Positions 1-10,512 of a DNA stretch of 64,000 nt are shown here, piece after piece. The position numbers and the translations under genes were made by a program. Source of the stretch: Hydractinia symbiolongicarpus (lineage: Eukaryota; Cnidaria; Hydrozoa; Anthoathecata; Hydractiniidae); NCBI RefSeq assembly GCF_029227915.1, contig NC_079875.1, forward strand, positions 11,777,001 to 11,841,000, written 5' to 3'. Each line of letters opens with the position of its first letter. Position 1 is the first letter of the stretch. Under the pieces are notes generated by a model. The model saw only the letters and a program-made list of their open reading frames with translations. It searched no databases and was not told the DNA's origin.

Positions 1-560
1 ATATGCTTTGGGTAAAATATCAAGCAATATCAAGAAAATGGAACAGCTTCTCTTAAGGTTTGTTTGATATCAACTTTTTATCAAGGATCTATAATAAATA
101 AAAAGTAATATTACTTTATATAAAACATATTTTAGAATTATTAGAAGAAATGTCAAATTTATCCACTGGAAGGAAAATAGCGTAACAATTAAATAAATAT
201 TCATATGAGCATAAAATTTGTAAAGTGTTTGTTCATGATTTAAAAATTTTGGCTATGTTTTGCCACCTGTCAAATCCAATTTTGGAATTTTAGGGATTTC
301 ATCAGTACTTATCCATTTATATTTATGAATCATATATTACTAACACAAATTCAAAATACAATGTAAAAATATTGAATAGAACAAAATGCTAAAATTGACA
401 AAAAAATAAGCATGCTAATTATATTTCTTTTGTCCAATACTAAAATTGTCCAAGATGTCATAGCTATAACTGTCAAAAGTCCTGGGCAGCAGGCACTTTA
501 TGCCCTGTGTACATTTAAAAGCCTAAAAAATCCATACCAAATAGGGTTAAATTACTGGTG
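1..560. other. Probable HAUS6 intron, nothing else seen
   Basis: AT-rich sequence downstream (on the minus strand) of the third HAUS6 exon. No reading frame with a HAUS6-like continuation, no RNA gene and no clear repeat could be supported. It is best explained as intron of HAUS6. Confidence 0.4.
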
Positions 561-611
561 AAAACACAACATGAGAATCGCAAGATCTAAAGTAATGGTT
601 TTTAGTTAGAC

Positions 612-1613
612 CTTTTTAATTTTCGTCAGCCACTCCATTGTGAGTTTTCGAAACTCCTGTTCTTTCTTTTTGTCCATTATTGGCCAGCAGTTTCTGAAAA
701 AAATAAACCCTTACAATTAAAGCAGAATATACAGGTTAACAATTTGGCCAGAGTGTAAGTTATATAATCTAAAAACAATTTAAGTAAAAACATTTTATTT
801 CTAACCACCAGAAAAACCTTGAAATCCCATCAAGTGTTTTAGGCAGTATTTTAGGTGTGCTATAGTAAACTTGTTATAAGATTTGGCATTTGACACATGT
901 TATCAATAGCACACCTTAATCAAGTTGTGTGTGCAGGGGTGCGCATGTGCTATGGCACGGCTCTCTTGAAAACGCCTCTCTTGAAAAAGGAAGAGAGAGA
1001 ACAGTTTTAAACATTCTTTAAAATCACTACTATACCTGAATGTCTCCTTTGCAGAATCATTGTTCAGTTTCGTAAACAAAAAATGTAGCACAACTTCCAT
1101 GGCTTTTCTGTTTGGAACAGAGAACATATCTCTAAAGTAGTTTAACATTTAAATTTTAAATAAGTTTTAAAATATGTTTACTGTTTGTTAGTTGTATAAG
1201 TCCTGTGATAAATTCACTTTAGGCAAACAAATCATTCAAAAAATATTTGAACATAGTCTGTGGCTGAAATGTTAATCAAAATAACATATAGATCATGCTC
1301 CTTCAAAGAAGGTTTAAGGATACATTAGAAATCACGAACTTTTTGAAGGTGTCATCAATCCATCGGTTTCGACATAATACCAAATTTCCAATTTAAAGTA
1401 TCATTCACAAAAGACAGAAACCATAATATTTTCATAAACACCATAAAGAAATTCAGTGGAGATACTACACAAATTATGCTCATCATCATACCTTGTAAAT
1501 GGAATCCTGTATTGTGCTTCATTTGCTTCAGGGTTAAAACCAAGTAAAAGAAGGTTTGTGAATGTGACTTCTCTTAAGTCCAGTGGATCTGGCATTAGTT
1601 TAAATGAAGTCAT
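612..1613 (-). CDS. HAUS6: HAUS augmin-like complex subunit 6, 5' exons (partial)
   Basis: HAUS6 is a subunit of augmin, which recruits gamma-tubulin to spindle microtubules for branching nucleation. Three coding exons are visible: 1613-1492, 1131-1036 and 693-612. All have GT donors and AG acceptors, and phases agree (122+96+82 = 300 nt, 100 codons). Exon 1 carries NLLLLGFNPEA. Exon 2 carries DMFSVPNRKAMEVVLHFLF, the HAUS6 signature (family form near MFD.PNR.AF..V..FLF). Exon 3 reads NCWPIMDKKKEQEFRKLTM, matching the family CWP..DKK...EFRK segment. I chose the ATG at 1613 because it opens MTSFKLMPDPLDLREVTF just before the conserved block. The remaining exons should lie beyond the left edge; I could not place a fourth exon with confidence in 1-560. 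Known: human HAUS6 is much longer (over 900 residues), so this is only the N-terminal part. Confidence 0.85.
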
Positions 1614-1686
1614 TGTGTATATATACCTAAAAGAAATAGTCATAATAATATTATACACTTACAATTATGATGCTTATTATCAAGCA

Positions 1687-2000
1687 GTAATAAGAAAGGT
1701 GAGATTGCTAGAGTTTGGGATGACAACAGACACGGTGGCTTGCAACATTTATTAATAAGAGACAAACTACCATGTGCGATCAGGTTGATAAGTTGTGGTA
1801 TTATTATCAAAGAAGCCAAGGGAATGTACAAATCCTGTTGGGAGTTCTGAAAGCAAAAAAGAGATTGTAGCAAGACAATTTAGTGCAATAGCAGTTGACT
1901 GAATTTGTGTACTAAATTGAATAATTACATGATAGTGATAATGTTGAAAATATTGAAAATTGGACTGCTTTAAAAACTTGTTTTTTATAGAAGCTTCTAA
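1687..2000 (+). pseudogene. Decayed LINE endonuclease-region fragment
   Basis: This stretch is a degenerate copy of part of the intact LINE at 2712-5804. The bases around 1704-1770 (GAGATTGCTAGAGTTTGGGA...) match 3219-3290. Bases 1805-1895 (AAAGAAGCCAAGGGAATGTA...) match 3448-3535. Bases 1935-2000 match 3565-3625. Indels and stops break every frame. It lies just upstream of HAUS6 exon 1 on the opposite strand and marks an older insertion of the same LINE family. Confidence 0.7.
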
Positions 2001-2079
2001 TGTAGTGTATTGTGGTATAAAGCTAAAAAATTGGTTGATGTCTCTGATTTTATTTTTACTGAGCTCGACCAACATAACT

Positions 2080-2500
2080 TTGTTTGTGCTGTGCTCATTG
2101 ACCTTAAAAAAGCTTGACACTGTTGATCATAAAATTTTGTTAAAAAAACTATGGTGTTTTGGCAACAGAGATGCTGCCTTTGGTTCGAGTCCTACTTAAC
2201 AGCCAAATGCAGCTGACTCTTGTAAACGACACAGGATCAGATCTGCTTCATGAAGATGCTTTTGGGGTGCCGCAGGGATCTGTGTTGGGGCCCCTGCTCT
2301 TTCTTTTGTATATTGATGACTTAAAATCTGTCATCAATTCAAACTACCACCATCTATATGCAGATGATACAATAATTATTTCATCTCATAAAAACTTGGA
2401 TACCCTTGTCTCCCAGGTCGAGTTAGAACTTTCGCAAGTCGACCTCTGGCTGAATAATAACAAAATGACTATTAATACGGATAAAACTGAAACTTTGTGA
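2080..2500 (+). pseudogene. Decayed reverse-transcriptase fragment of a second LINE clade
   Basis: Reverse-transcriptase motifs appear in two overlapping frames. [12 protein letters not shown] (about 2115-2150) is the conserved 'A' block. Then [20 protein letters not shown] (about 2266-2325) and YADDT (about 2358-2372) hold the catalytic aspartates. The style ([20 protein letters not shown]) is that of CR1/L2/jockey-type LINEs and differs from the neighbouring intact LINE (FDRVPRKV, GVHQGSVLSPLLF). A frameshift between about 2150 and 2200 breaks the reading frame and no endonuclease is attached, so this is a dead 5'-truncated piece. Confidence 0.75.
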
Positions 2501-2711
2501 ATGGTTGGCGCTAGGAAAGCATCCAGCTGTAAAACAATGCCAAAACTCTTTATTAATAACCGTAAGAATAGTTGAACAGACAAACTGCGTAAACGGGGCC
2601 GGAACTCTGAGGAGTGAAGGTGTCGCGCACGGTAGGACAGATGTCAGGTGTGAGCATCATTAGACCGTTACCCAGCTATCACATCACAAGGTAGATAACA
2701 CTAGGTTGAGG

Positions 2712-5700
2712 ATGGCTAGTGTAAATGTTGGTACTCTGAGAGGTAGAGCAGGTGAAGTAGTTGAAATGTTAGAACGTAGATCTGTTGATATGTGTTGTGT
2801 TCAGGAAGTCAGGTGGAGAGGAGCTTCAGTGAGATTTGTGGAAGGTAGGAGGGCAAGGTATAAGCTTTTTTGGATTGGTACTAGTGATGGATATGGAGGA
2901 GTTGGCATATTCGTTGCAGAGAAGTGGGTAGAAAAAGTAATAGATGTTATGCGTGTTAATAGTCGTATTATAGTGATAAAGTATTTGATAGGTAAAAGGA
3001 TTGTCACTTTTCTGTCAGTTTATGCTCCACAGTGTGGACTCAGTGGTAAAGATAAAGATAAGTTTTATGATGAGCTAATAGCAGTCACATCAAAGTTTGG
3101 AGACACTGAACTTATCATGGTTGCTGGCGACTTTAATGGTCATGTTGGGAAGTCATCTGAAGGTTATAGAGGTGTGCATGGAGGCTATGGATTTGGGAGC
3201 AGAAATAAGGAAGGGGAGAGATTGCTTGAGTTTGGAATGGCAACGGACATGGTGATTTGCAACACATCATTCAGTAAGAGACAGAGTAGGCTGATAGCAT
3301 ATGAGTCAGGTGGTTGTAAGACACAGATAGATTACTTCCTGGTTAGAAAGTCAGACAAGAAAGTGGTAAAGGACGTGAAAGTTATATCGGGGGAAGAGTG
3401 TGTTTCCCAGCATAGGTTGCTGGTTTGTGATATTATCTTGAAGAGTGTTAAAGAAGCCAAGGGAAAGTACAGGCCCCGTCGAAAAGTCTGGAAGCTGAAG
3501 GAAGAGATTGTAGCAAGACAATTTAGTGCAAAAGTTCACCAGTTAGCCCACAATGGTCAATGCGATAGTGACAATGTTGAAAGTACTTGGTCTACTTTGA
3601 AGAATTGTCTTCTAGAAGCTTCTGATGATACCTGTGGGTGGACGAAAGGACCAGCTAGACATAGACAGACCTTGTGGTGGAATAATGAGGTTGACCAGTG
3701 TATAAAGGAAAAGAAGAAACTTTGGAAAGAGTGGAAGTCAGGTGGTAGTAAAATTATTTACTTAGAAGCTAAGCGCCGCGCTCGTACAGCAGTGTATAAG
3801 GCAAAGTCAGAAGCAGAGAGAAACAGATTTGCAGATGTGTTAAGAAGGGAAGACCAGCGCAATGAGGTATTCAAGATAGCAAAGCAAATGAAGAAGACTA
3901 ATCAAGATATTGTAGGTGAGAAGTGTATACGTAATGATGAAGGTGTTTTGGCTAGCACAGAAGAGGAGAAAAGGGTAGCTTGGAAGAATCATTATCAGAG
4001 GTTGCTTAACACTGAGTTTGATTGGGACGAGGATAATTTGTCTGATGATGATGTTGTAGAAGGGCCAGCTATGCAGATCAAGACAGAATGGGTAGTGGAG
4101 GCTATTAGGAAATTGAAGATTGGCAAGGCTGCAGGAGTATCAGGTATTGTCGCAGAGATGGTAAAAGCATCTGGATATATTGGAGTTGAGCTTATTACAA
4201 GTCTTGCTAACCAGATTATAAAGGATGGTGGTATTCCGAGTGAGTGGCAGTCGAGTGTAATAGTGAATTGTTTTAAGGGCAAGGGTGATGCATTAGAAAG
4301 GGGTAACTATAGAGGTTTGAAGTTGGTTGATCAAGTAATGAAAGTTATTGAAAGAGTGATTGATAAGTTACTTAGAGAAAGAATTGATATAAATAAGATG
4401 CAATTTGGTTTTGTTCCAGGGCGTGGCACTACAGATGCAATATTTTTACTCAGACAGCTTCAGGAAAAGTATTTAGGAAAAGGAAAGAATCTCTATTTTG
4501 CCTTTGTAGATTTAGAGAAAGCTTTTGATAGAGTGCCACGTAAAGTTATTTGGTGGGCTATGAGAAAATTAGGTGTGGATGAGTGGCTAGTTAAGATGGT
4601 ACAGTCTATGTACAGCAATGCTAGAAGTCGTGTCAGGATTAACGATTCACTTAGTGATGAATTTAGTGTAAATGTTGGTGTACATCAGGGTTCTGTACTT
4701 AGTCCTTTGTTGTTTATTCTAGTCTTAGAAGCGCTGTTGATGGAGTTCAGAACAGGTTGTCCATGGGAGTTATTGTATGCAGATGATTTGGTTCTCATAA
4801 AAGAGTCGATGGAAGAACTAGTTGAAAAGTTTGAGAAATGGAAGAAAGGACTAGAAGAGAGAGGGCTAAAGGTAAACACAGCAAAGTCTAAAGTCATTAT
4901 TAGTAGCATTGCAGCCAAGTGTGACCTTGTAGTTGAAAAGTGGCCTTGTGGAGTTTGCAGAAAAGGGGTTGGTAGTAACTCAATTTTTTGTCAGACTTGC
5001 AAGCATTGGGTACATAAGAAGTGCAGTAGTATTAGTGGAAGGTTAAGAGCTGACATTCAGTTTGTATGCAAGCATTGCAAAGGTGAGATTATAGAGAATG
5101 AATTATTTCCAGCTTTAATGATGTACAACAGTGGCTCGTTAGAGATAGTTGAGAACTTCTCTTACTTAGGTGATATGTTGGGCAGTGAAGGAGGTGTTGG
5201 AAGAAGTGTTACTTGCAGGATAGGTTCTCCTTGGAAAAAGTTCAGAGAGTTACTTCCTTTGTTGACTTGCAGAGTCCTGTCAATTGAGGCAAAAGGTAAG
5301 TTGTATGAGGCCTGTGTAACAAGTGTTATGTTGTACGGTAGTGAGACATGGGCAGTGAAGCAGGAAGATCTTGACCGTTTAGAAAGGAATGATATGAGAA
5401 TGGTTAGGTGGATGTGTAACGCCAGTCTGAGAGACAGAAAGAGTTCAGATGAGCTAAGAAGCAGGCTAAGTCTCCCTAGAATTAAAGATGTTATCCAGAT
5501 AAGAAGATTGAATTGCCTGGGGCCTCCTCCATATCTATATGGTCCTATATCCATATCTATATGGGCCTGCTCCATTCTTTCTGGGGAAAAAATGGAGGAG
5601 GATAATTGGGTAAGAAAGTGTAGAGACTTGATAGTTCCGGGGGCAAAGCCCAGAGGCAGACCGAGAAAGACTTGGCAGGAGGTTATAAGGACAGACTTTA

Positions 5701-5804
5701 TACAGAGGAAGTTGAGTTTAGATCTAACACAGTCTAGATCAGATTGGAAGAGGGTCATTAATATACCCCGTCCAACCCATGCTAGCATGGAAAACGGACG
5801 TTAA
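2712..5804 (+). CDS. LINE polyprotein: APE endonuclease, reverse transcriptase, PHD-like zinc finger
   Basis: The open frame is about 1030 codons. Residues 1-245 form an apurinic/apyrimidinic-type endonuclease: NVGTLRG, VQEVRW (metal-binding Glu), LSVYAPQ, VAGDFNGHVG and a terminal SQHRLLVCDI, where most relatives have SDH. Residues about 420-740 are the reverse transcriptase, with FVDLEKAFDRVPRK, GVHQGSVLSPLLF and the catalytic YADDLVLI. A C4HC3-type cysteine/histidine cluster follows at residues about 750-800 (CGVC..FCQTCKHWVHKKC...CKHC), resembling a PHD finger. The C-terminal part has ERNDMRMVRWMC and GRPRKTWQEV, usual for this kind of LINE. The frame is unbroken, so the copy may encode functional protein. 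I chose the ATG at 2712; an upstream in-frame TTG is not a likely start. An in-frame insertion near 5515-5590 is described under findings. Confidence 0.85.
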   Translation: MASVNVGTLRGRAGEVVEMLERRSVDMCCVQEVRWRGASVRFVEGRRARYKLFWIGTSDGYGGVGIFVAEKWVEKVIDVMRVNSRIIVIKYLIGKRIVTFLSVYAPQCGLSGKDKDKFYDELIAVTSKFGDTELIMVAGDFNGHVGKSSEGYRGVHGGYGFGSRNKEGERLLEFGMATDMVICNTSFSKRQSRLIAYESGGCKTQIDYFLVRKSDKKVVKDVKVISGEECVSQHRLLVCDIILKSVKEAKGKYRPRRKVWKLKEEIVARQFSAKVHQLAHNGQCDSDNVESTWSTLKNCLLEASDDTCGWTKGPARHRQTLWWNNEVDQCIKEKKKLWKEWKSGGSKIIYLEAKRRARTAVYKAKSEAERNRFADVLRREDQRNEVFKIAKQMKKTNQDIVGEKCIRNDEGVLASTEEEKRVAWKNHYQRLLNTEFDWDEDNLSDDDVVEGPAMQIKTEWVVEAIRKLKIGKAAGVSGIVAEMVKASGYIGVELITSLANQIIKDGGIPSEWQSSVIVNCFKGKGDALERGNYRGLKLVDQVMKVIERVIDKLLRERIDINKMQFGFVPGRGTTDAIFLLRQLQEKYLGKGKNLYFAFVDLEKAFDRVPRKVIWWAMRKLGVDEWLVKMVQSMYSNARSRVRINDSLSDEFSVNVGVHQGSVLSPLLFILVLEALLMEFRTGCPWELLYADDLVLIKESMEELVEKFEKWKKGLEERGLKVNTAKSKVIISSIAAKCDLVVEKWPCGVCRKGVGSNSIFCQTCKHWVHKKCSSISGRLRADIQFVCKHCKGEIIENELFPALMMYNSGSLEIVENFSYLGDMLGSEGGVGRSVTCRIGSPWKKFRELLPLLTCRVLSIEAKGKLYEACVTSVMLYGSETWAVKQEDLDRLERNDMRMVRWMCNASLRDRKSSDELRSRLSLPRIKDVIQIRRLNCLGPPPYLYGPISISIWACSILSGEKMEEDNWVRKCRDLIVPGAKPRGRPRKTWQEVIRTDFIQRKLSLDLTQSRSDWKRVINIPRPTHASMENGR

Positions 5805-5837
5805 GCCGAAAATGATGATGATGATGAGCCACTTTAA

Positions 5838-5838
5838 A

Positions 5839-5876
<38 letters not shown>
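5838..5876 (+). repeat. (ATT)n microsatellite at LINE 3' end
   Basis: About a dozen ATT units follow the 3' end of the LINE directly. They were probably generated during target-primed reverse transcription or grew from the element's own tail. Confidence 0.8.
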
Positions 5877-5879
5877 GAA

Positions 5880-8800
5880 GGAGGGATTGGGAGTTAACTG
5901 TCTTGTAAAACACACCTTAATAATTTCGTGGGTGCAGTGTGCGTGTGATCTTAAAAAATTGAATTTTTGAGAAGTGAAAGTAAAACGAACTTCCTTTACT
6001 TCCTTACCCTGCACAGGGGCTATTGTTTTGGCGTAAGGAACATGAGAAGAGCAAGTTCCAACAAAGTTCCCTGTTGGGAGTTTGAACCCATGGTACGAAA
6101 AATTGTGAGTAGTCATTAATTAACCTTTGTAAGTACAGGCCATTCCTTGAGACGAGTGTGATCGCACGCGCACTTGCCCGCACACTCGTAAAAAAATTTA
6201 CGAGTGCTTTTTATTGCACTTGTGAATTTTTTCTTTTTCTAAAATATTATAGAGTCATGAACATTCATTTCTTCGTGATTGATCACATATCCTGAGCCCT
6301 AAGTCTAGGATCCTCTGTATTACCAATTGCACCAAAAATTGTGTAAGTTACAGAACAGACAGCCTAAACATTGCTGGGGTAGCTTACTGATAAGTAGCTG
6401 GGGGGTAGCTCTAGACAGAAGTTTGTAGATAATAAAGTTTCTGTCAAGGTAAAAAGATAAAAATACTTGTATGCTCAAAAACTTTGTTTTAAAAGTTATT
6501 GCAGCATCAAAATTATTTAAAATATATAATGGAGGAGGGTGCTACGACAAACATGGGGAAAGAAGAAAGAGGAAAGTTCCAATATTTAATGTCCAAAACC
6601 AAACTGTCACATAATAAATGGAACTTTTTTAAATGAAACTCTTTTTTAAATCTACAAACCCCTCTACCCAAGTTGCAATGGTGATGCGTGTAAATATTTT
6701 GGTTTTTGAAGCGACCTACAATATTGAAACTGGGGAAAGGTGGAAAATAGGAAAAGTTTCAATATTTAAAGTCTGGAATTGTAGCTGAATTTTATGGTAT
6801 TTCTCTAGCTTTAGATACTTTAAAACCGCTGTCTAGAATCAATTGGCATGAGATATACCTCAAGATTAGTAAGGCTAACCACAACAATTTATATACATTG
6901 CATTGCTACTACACTACCAGCCATGATCTTGTGCAGATTTTTATCGGTCTGGCCTATTTTTTTTAATCCCGCCAACTCTATAATATAACCTGCTGCGAGT
7001 GAGAAGATAAATGGCGTACTCAAAAGGTTCCGAAATTTGACAAGCTAAAGCAAATTTGTTTGTGGCGGGAAATGCTTGCGCATTGCGCGCCGGGGATGAC
7101 CCTGATATAAAACTGGAAATGGATAATGGTAAACAAGACTTACTGTGTTGTCGAATTTTCTTCTTTGTTGGACTTAGTTAGAGTTAACTCTATTTTTTGC
7201 ACTAGTTTACCACCCCTAATTTTAAAAGTATCATTAAGCATCTTAGCTATATCTGGCGAACTATATAAAAAGTTTCCAACACAGATGACCTGTTTGTGTA
7301 CTTTTGTCCCCTAATTTTGCGATTGTGTCCCAATGTTATTTAGGTTACGAAGGCTCTAAAAAATTATTGACCAGATAGCTCTGTCCTTGCATTTCAACTA
7401 ACAAGTGCGCTGCATTTTGTAATAGACCTTTTGAACGTTTACATTATTCCTGGTAAGCCCTTTTAGCTTTGGCAATTGCATGAAAGGCAGAAAGATGCAG
7501 GCACTAGGTAAAGTGAGCTCTTTTTCAGTCTGTTTTTTTGCTTGAATGCATTAAACTTTATATAAATAGTCAATTAAAAGTTTTTAATCTACACACTCAA
7601 TAATAGCTCTGGCATTTTTCTGCCTGTCATGCAGTTGTTAAAGTGAGAAGGGCTACCTGTTAAAATGTAAACATTTAAAAAGGTCTGTTGGCATGGCTAA
7701 AAGAGGGCATACCTGCCGAGTCCCACAGTATTGCCGTTGGACCTGTTTTGCTAAAGAATCTGACTGTCTCACGATTTGTAATTCTCACTTTTTTTACCAA
7801 AAAAGGCGATTTTTGATGATATGTAGCTACATTCTTTCCAAATAATAAATATATAATAATATCTTTTATTGCATTGACACTTCTTGATTCATTTTTCTAT
7901 GACTTTTACTCCATCATAGTAGGTAAATATTAGTTTTAAATGTCGAATAGCACATTTTTAATCTTGGACAAGAACATTTCATACTATTGCACATGCTTAA
8001 ATACAGAATGTACACATACTGCATAATTCCCACAAAATTAAATTTTCTACTTGTTGTTTCCCTACACAACGCAAAGAAAAAGGTGAACTTGATTATACTT
8101 GGCTTGGAATGGAACGGACAAGAAGATTTTACATTTGCATTATGTAAGCATTTTAAGTATGCATCTGTTCCGTTCCATTCTGAAAAAAAAATTCTTGAAG
8201 AAAGCAGCTTTAAAACCTAGCTTTGACCTTTATCCTATTCTACCAATAAATATTGTCCACTTGCGTCTTATCCAGGCCTGAAAATTTGTCTTTTCGTTCC
8301 GCGAAGTAGACCTTGTGGATACGATACGTTAACGACGCTAACAATTAGCTTTAAACCGATAAATAAGTGAAGAACCATTTCATAATCGCCCTAGTTAATG
8401 ACAACACCTACTCCATAGTAGTAATGTATTATAATAAAAATATATTATATTAAGAAATTAATATAATTTGAAATATTGTCCAAGGGAAACGATTTATCGT
8501 TACCGTCTTTATTGATTCACGGAAATATTGGGGAAGAGAAACGATCGTTTACGCCAAATTTCCAAACCTGTTATCCAGTCCACTGATGGCCTGCATCTTG
8601 TAATAGCCGTAGGCTAATAATGCTGGTCTCCTTACAGTGATAGCCTAATTTTCTTTGTAAATTTGATATTTATTTGACTGTTACCTTATGTATGCTATTA
8701 CTGTAGAATAAATACTTCTTCTTCTTCTTCAGTCCTCTTTTTTAACGGATAGATAATGTCAACATACAAATAGTTTAATTTGGGTAGCAGGTATTGTAAA

Positions 8801-10510
8801 AAAAATATAACTGTACTCCTCTCACTGGCAGTGATATCAGGACGAATTTGTAAATCTTCGTGTAAAATATTTCGGCAATATAATTCATTAATTCACCTGT
8901 TAAATATGTGAAGATAAATTGATTCCTTTGGATTGCAAAGGGATTACTATGGAAATGTTATCAAGTTATGAAAATATTCTCATCATAGTTTGTTTAGAAA
9001 CAAAAAAACGTCATAGAAAGCAAGACCATGGCTGTAGTTCATTTAAAAAACAAAACATAGATCCATTAAAAAAGATTATACTATAAAACAGGATCATAGA
9101 ATGCAATACGATCACAATTGTTTTGATTCATATAAAATGTGACAACCATTTCAAAAATTCATATCTCTTGGACCTAGTATCTTGCTTTGTGTCCTAAAGT
9201 GATACATTATTGTGGAGATAAAATCTCATAATTTAGATTCAAAGATGGTGCTTTACCTCTCTGCAATTGACAGGCAGTTAAAGGCATGTAATCACCCTGT
9301 AGGCAATTTTTTTTGAGGTGCCTATTTTATTGTAAAAATTGATACATGAGAAAACATTATCCTGAAAATCTTATTGAAAACTGACAACCATAAAATTTCA
9401 AATGTTTCATCGAAATAGCAAACTCACCCCAAATTCTCTTCGCCTACAGAACCGTCATTACATTTCATTGCACGAATCATGCGATAATATATGTACAGCA
9501 AAATCAATCACATGGTTGCTGGATTCATGCCATTACAGAAAAAATAATAAATGATGCTTTTGTAAATGTGTCAACGAAGCTCTGAACATGATAAATCAGA
9601 TAAATCAATCAAAGTTTCTGTGTTATTTTTAATTATTTAAACGTTTTAACTTACTGAAATCAGACTTCTTTGCAACAACAACCTCTTGTTCTTGTTGTTT
9701 CTGAAGATAGCTTCGCCTTGCTAGCTGTCTTACTTTTTGATTATTTTCCTTTGTTCACACAATCAGTCATTTTCTTACAGAGACATAAGATTTAGACAAT
9801 TAGAATACCTAAATTTTCAGAATTTTCCCTTTTATGCTCTAAATTTAATTTTCTCCATAATGCTTCAGCTATCTTCAACTATCACAATGTGCATTCTCCC
9901 CCGTTGAGTCTTTTTGCTTATAATATGCAATAATTTCGGTCATGCTAATAGAAGAAGACAGAGTGTAATAACATTAATTATCATAATTATTAGCCACGAG
10001 ACAATGTTGTGATTTCTTCTTTCTGTTTCGTTTGGTTTCTCTGGTCTCCAAAAAAATGGTCAATAGAATAAAAGAAAATTATTTTTTCTTCTCTGCCTTT
10101 TTAAATAGAAACTCTGTGATAAAATTTCTTTTCAGTTTTTGATGTCATGTTTTACAAAAAAAAAACAAGCCAAAAATAGGGCGTCAATGGAGCCTACCAT
10201 AATGGCAATATTATCGAACTCCATCTCAGTGCTCATTTAAAGTTAAGGTTGTTTGTTTATTTACAGTTTCACACTAACATATTGTGACAACTTGCTTAGA
10301 CAGGAATAAGAAACCAACAAGATCATTAAATATGGTGGCTAGAAACAATAAATTTAAGATATTGAAGTACAATTATTTCCATTTCTAGTAAGTTTTATAT
10401 CTCCAAATTTTCAGGAAACTCATAACTCCGTCTGAATTTTGAAATAAAAAAAAAAAATGTAATGTTGATTTTTTTCGATAACGGGGGTTATGCGCCGTTA
10501 AAAGGATCCA
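5880..10510. other. Non-coding, AT-rich stretch; no gene recognised
   Basis: No frame of convincing coding character was found on either strand. Visible items are a (CTT)n run at about 8715-8730, a segment near 5903-5935 that resembles 915-945 (CACACCTTAAT..., a dispersed repeat), and scattered short poly-A/T runs. A candidate minus-strand exon at about 9660-9745 is listed among the rejected items. Confidence 0.5.
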
Positions 10511-10512
10511 GA

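Larger units (their letters stand above)
2590..5876 (+). mobile_element. LINE retrotransposon, nearly full length
   Basis: This is a non-LTR retrotransposon with a GC-richer 5' leader (about 2590-2711), one long reading frame (2712-5804), a short 3' end with GATGATGATGATGA (about 5812-5826), and a trailing (ATT)n tract (about 5838-5876). The APE-type endonuclease order and the ATG-repeat 3' end recall RTE-like elements, but the clade call is inference. I could not identify a clear target-site duplication. The boundaries are approximate: the leader start is where similarity to the older RT fragment stops. Confidence 0.75.

Noticed and set aside
5162-5788. 208-codon minus-strand reading frame
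   Set aside because: Lies antisense to the LINE polyprotein, which has full domain support; this is a shadow.
9425-9745. Candidate minus-strand exon (VRQLARRSYLQKQQEQEVVV, donor GTAAGT) plus a possible mini-exon near 9450
   Set aside because: The upstream acceptor is poor, phases to neighbouring candidates do not agree, and no family is recognised; transcript evidence would be needed.
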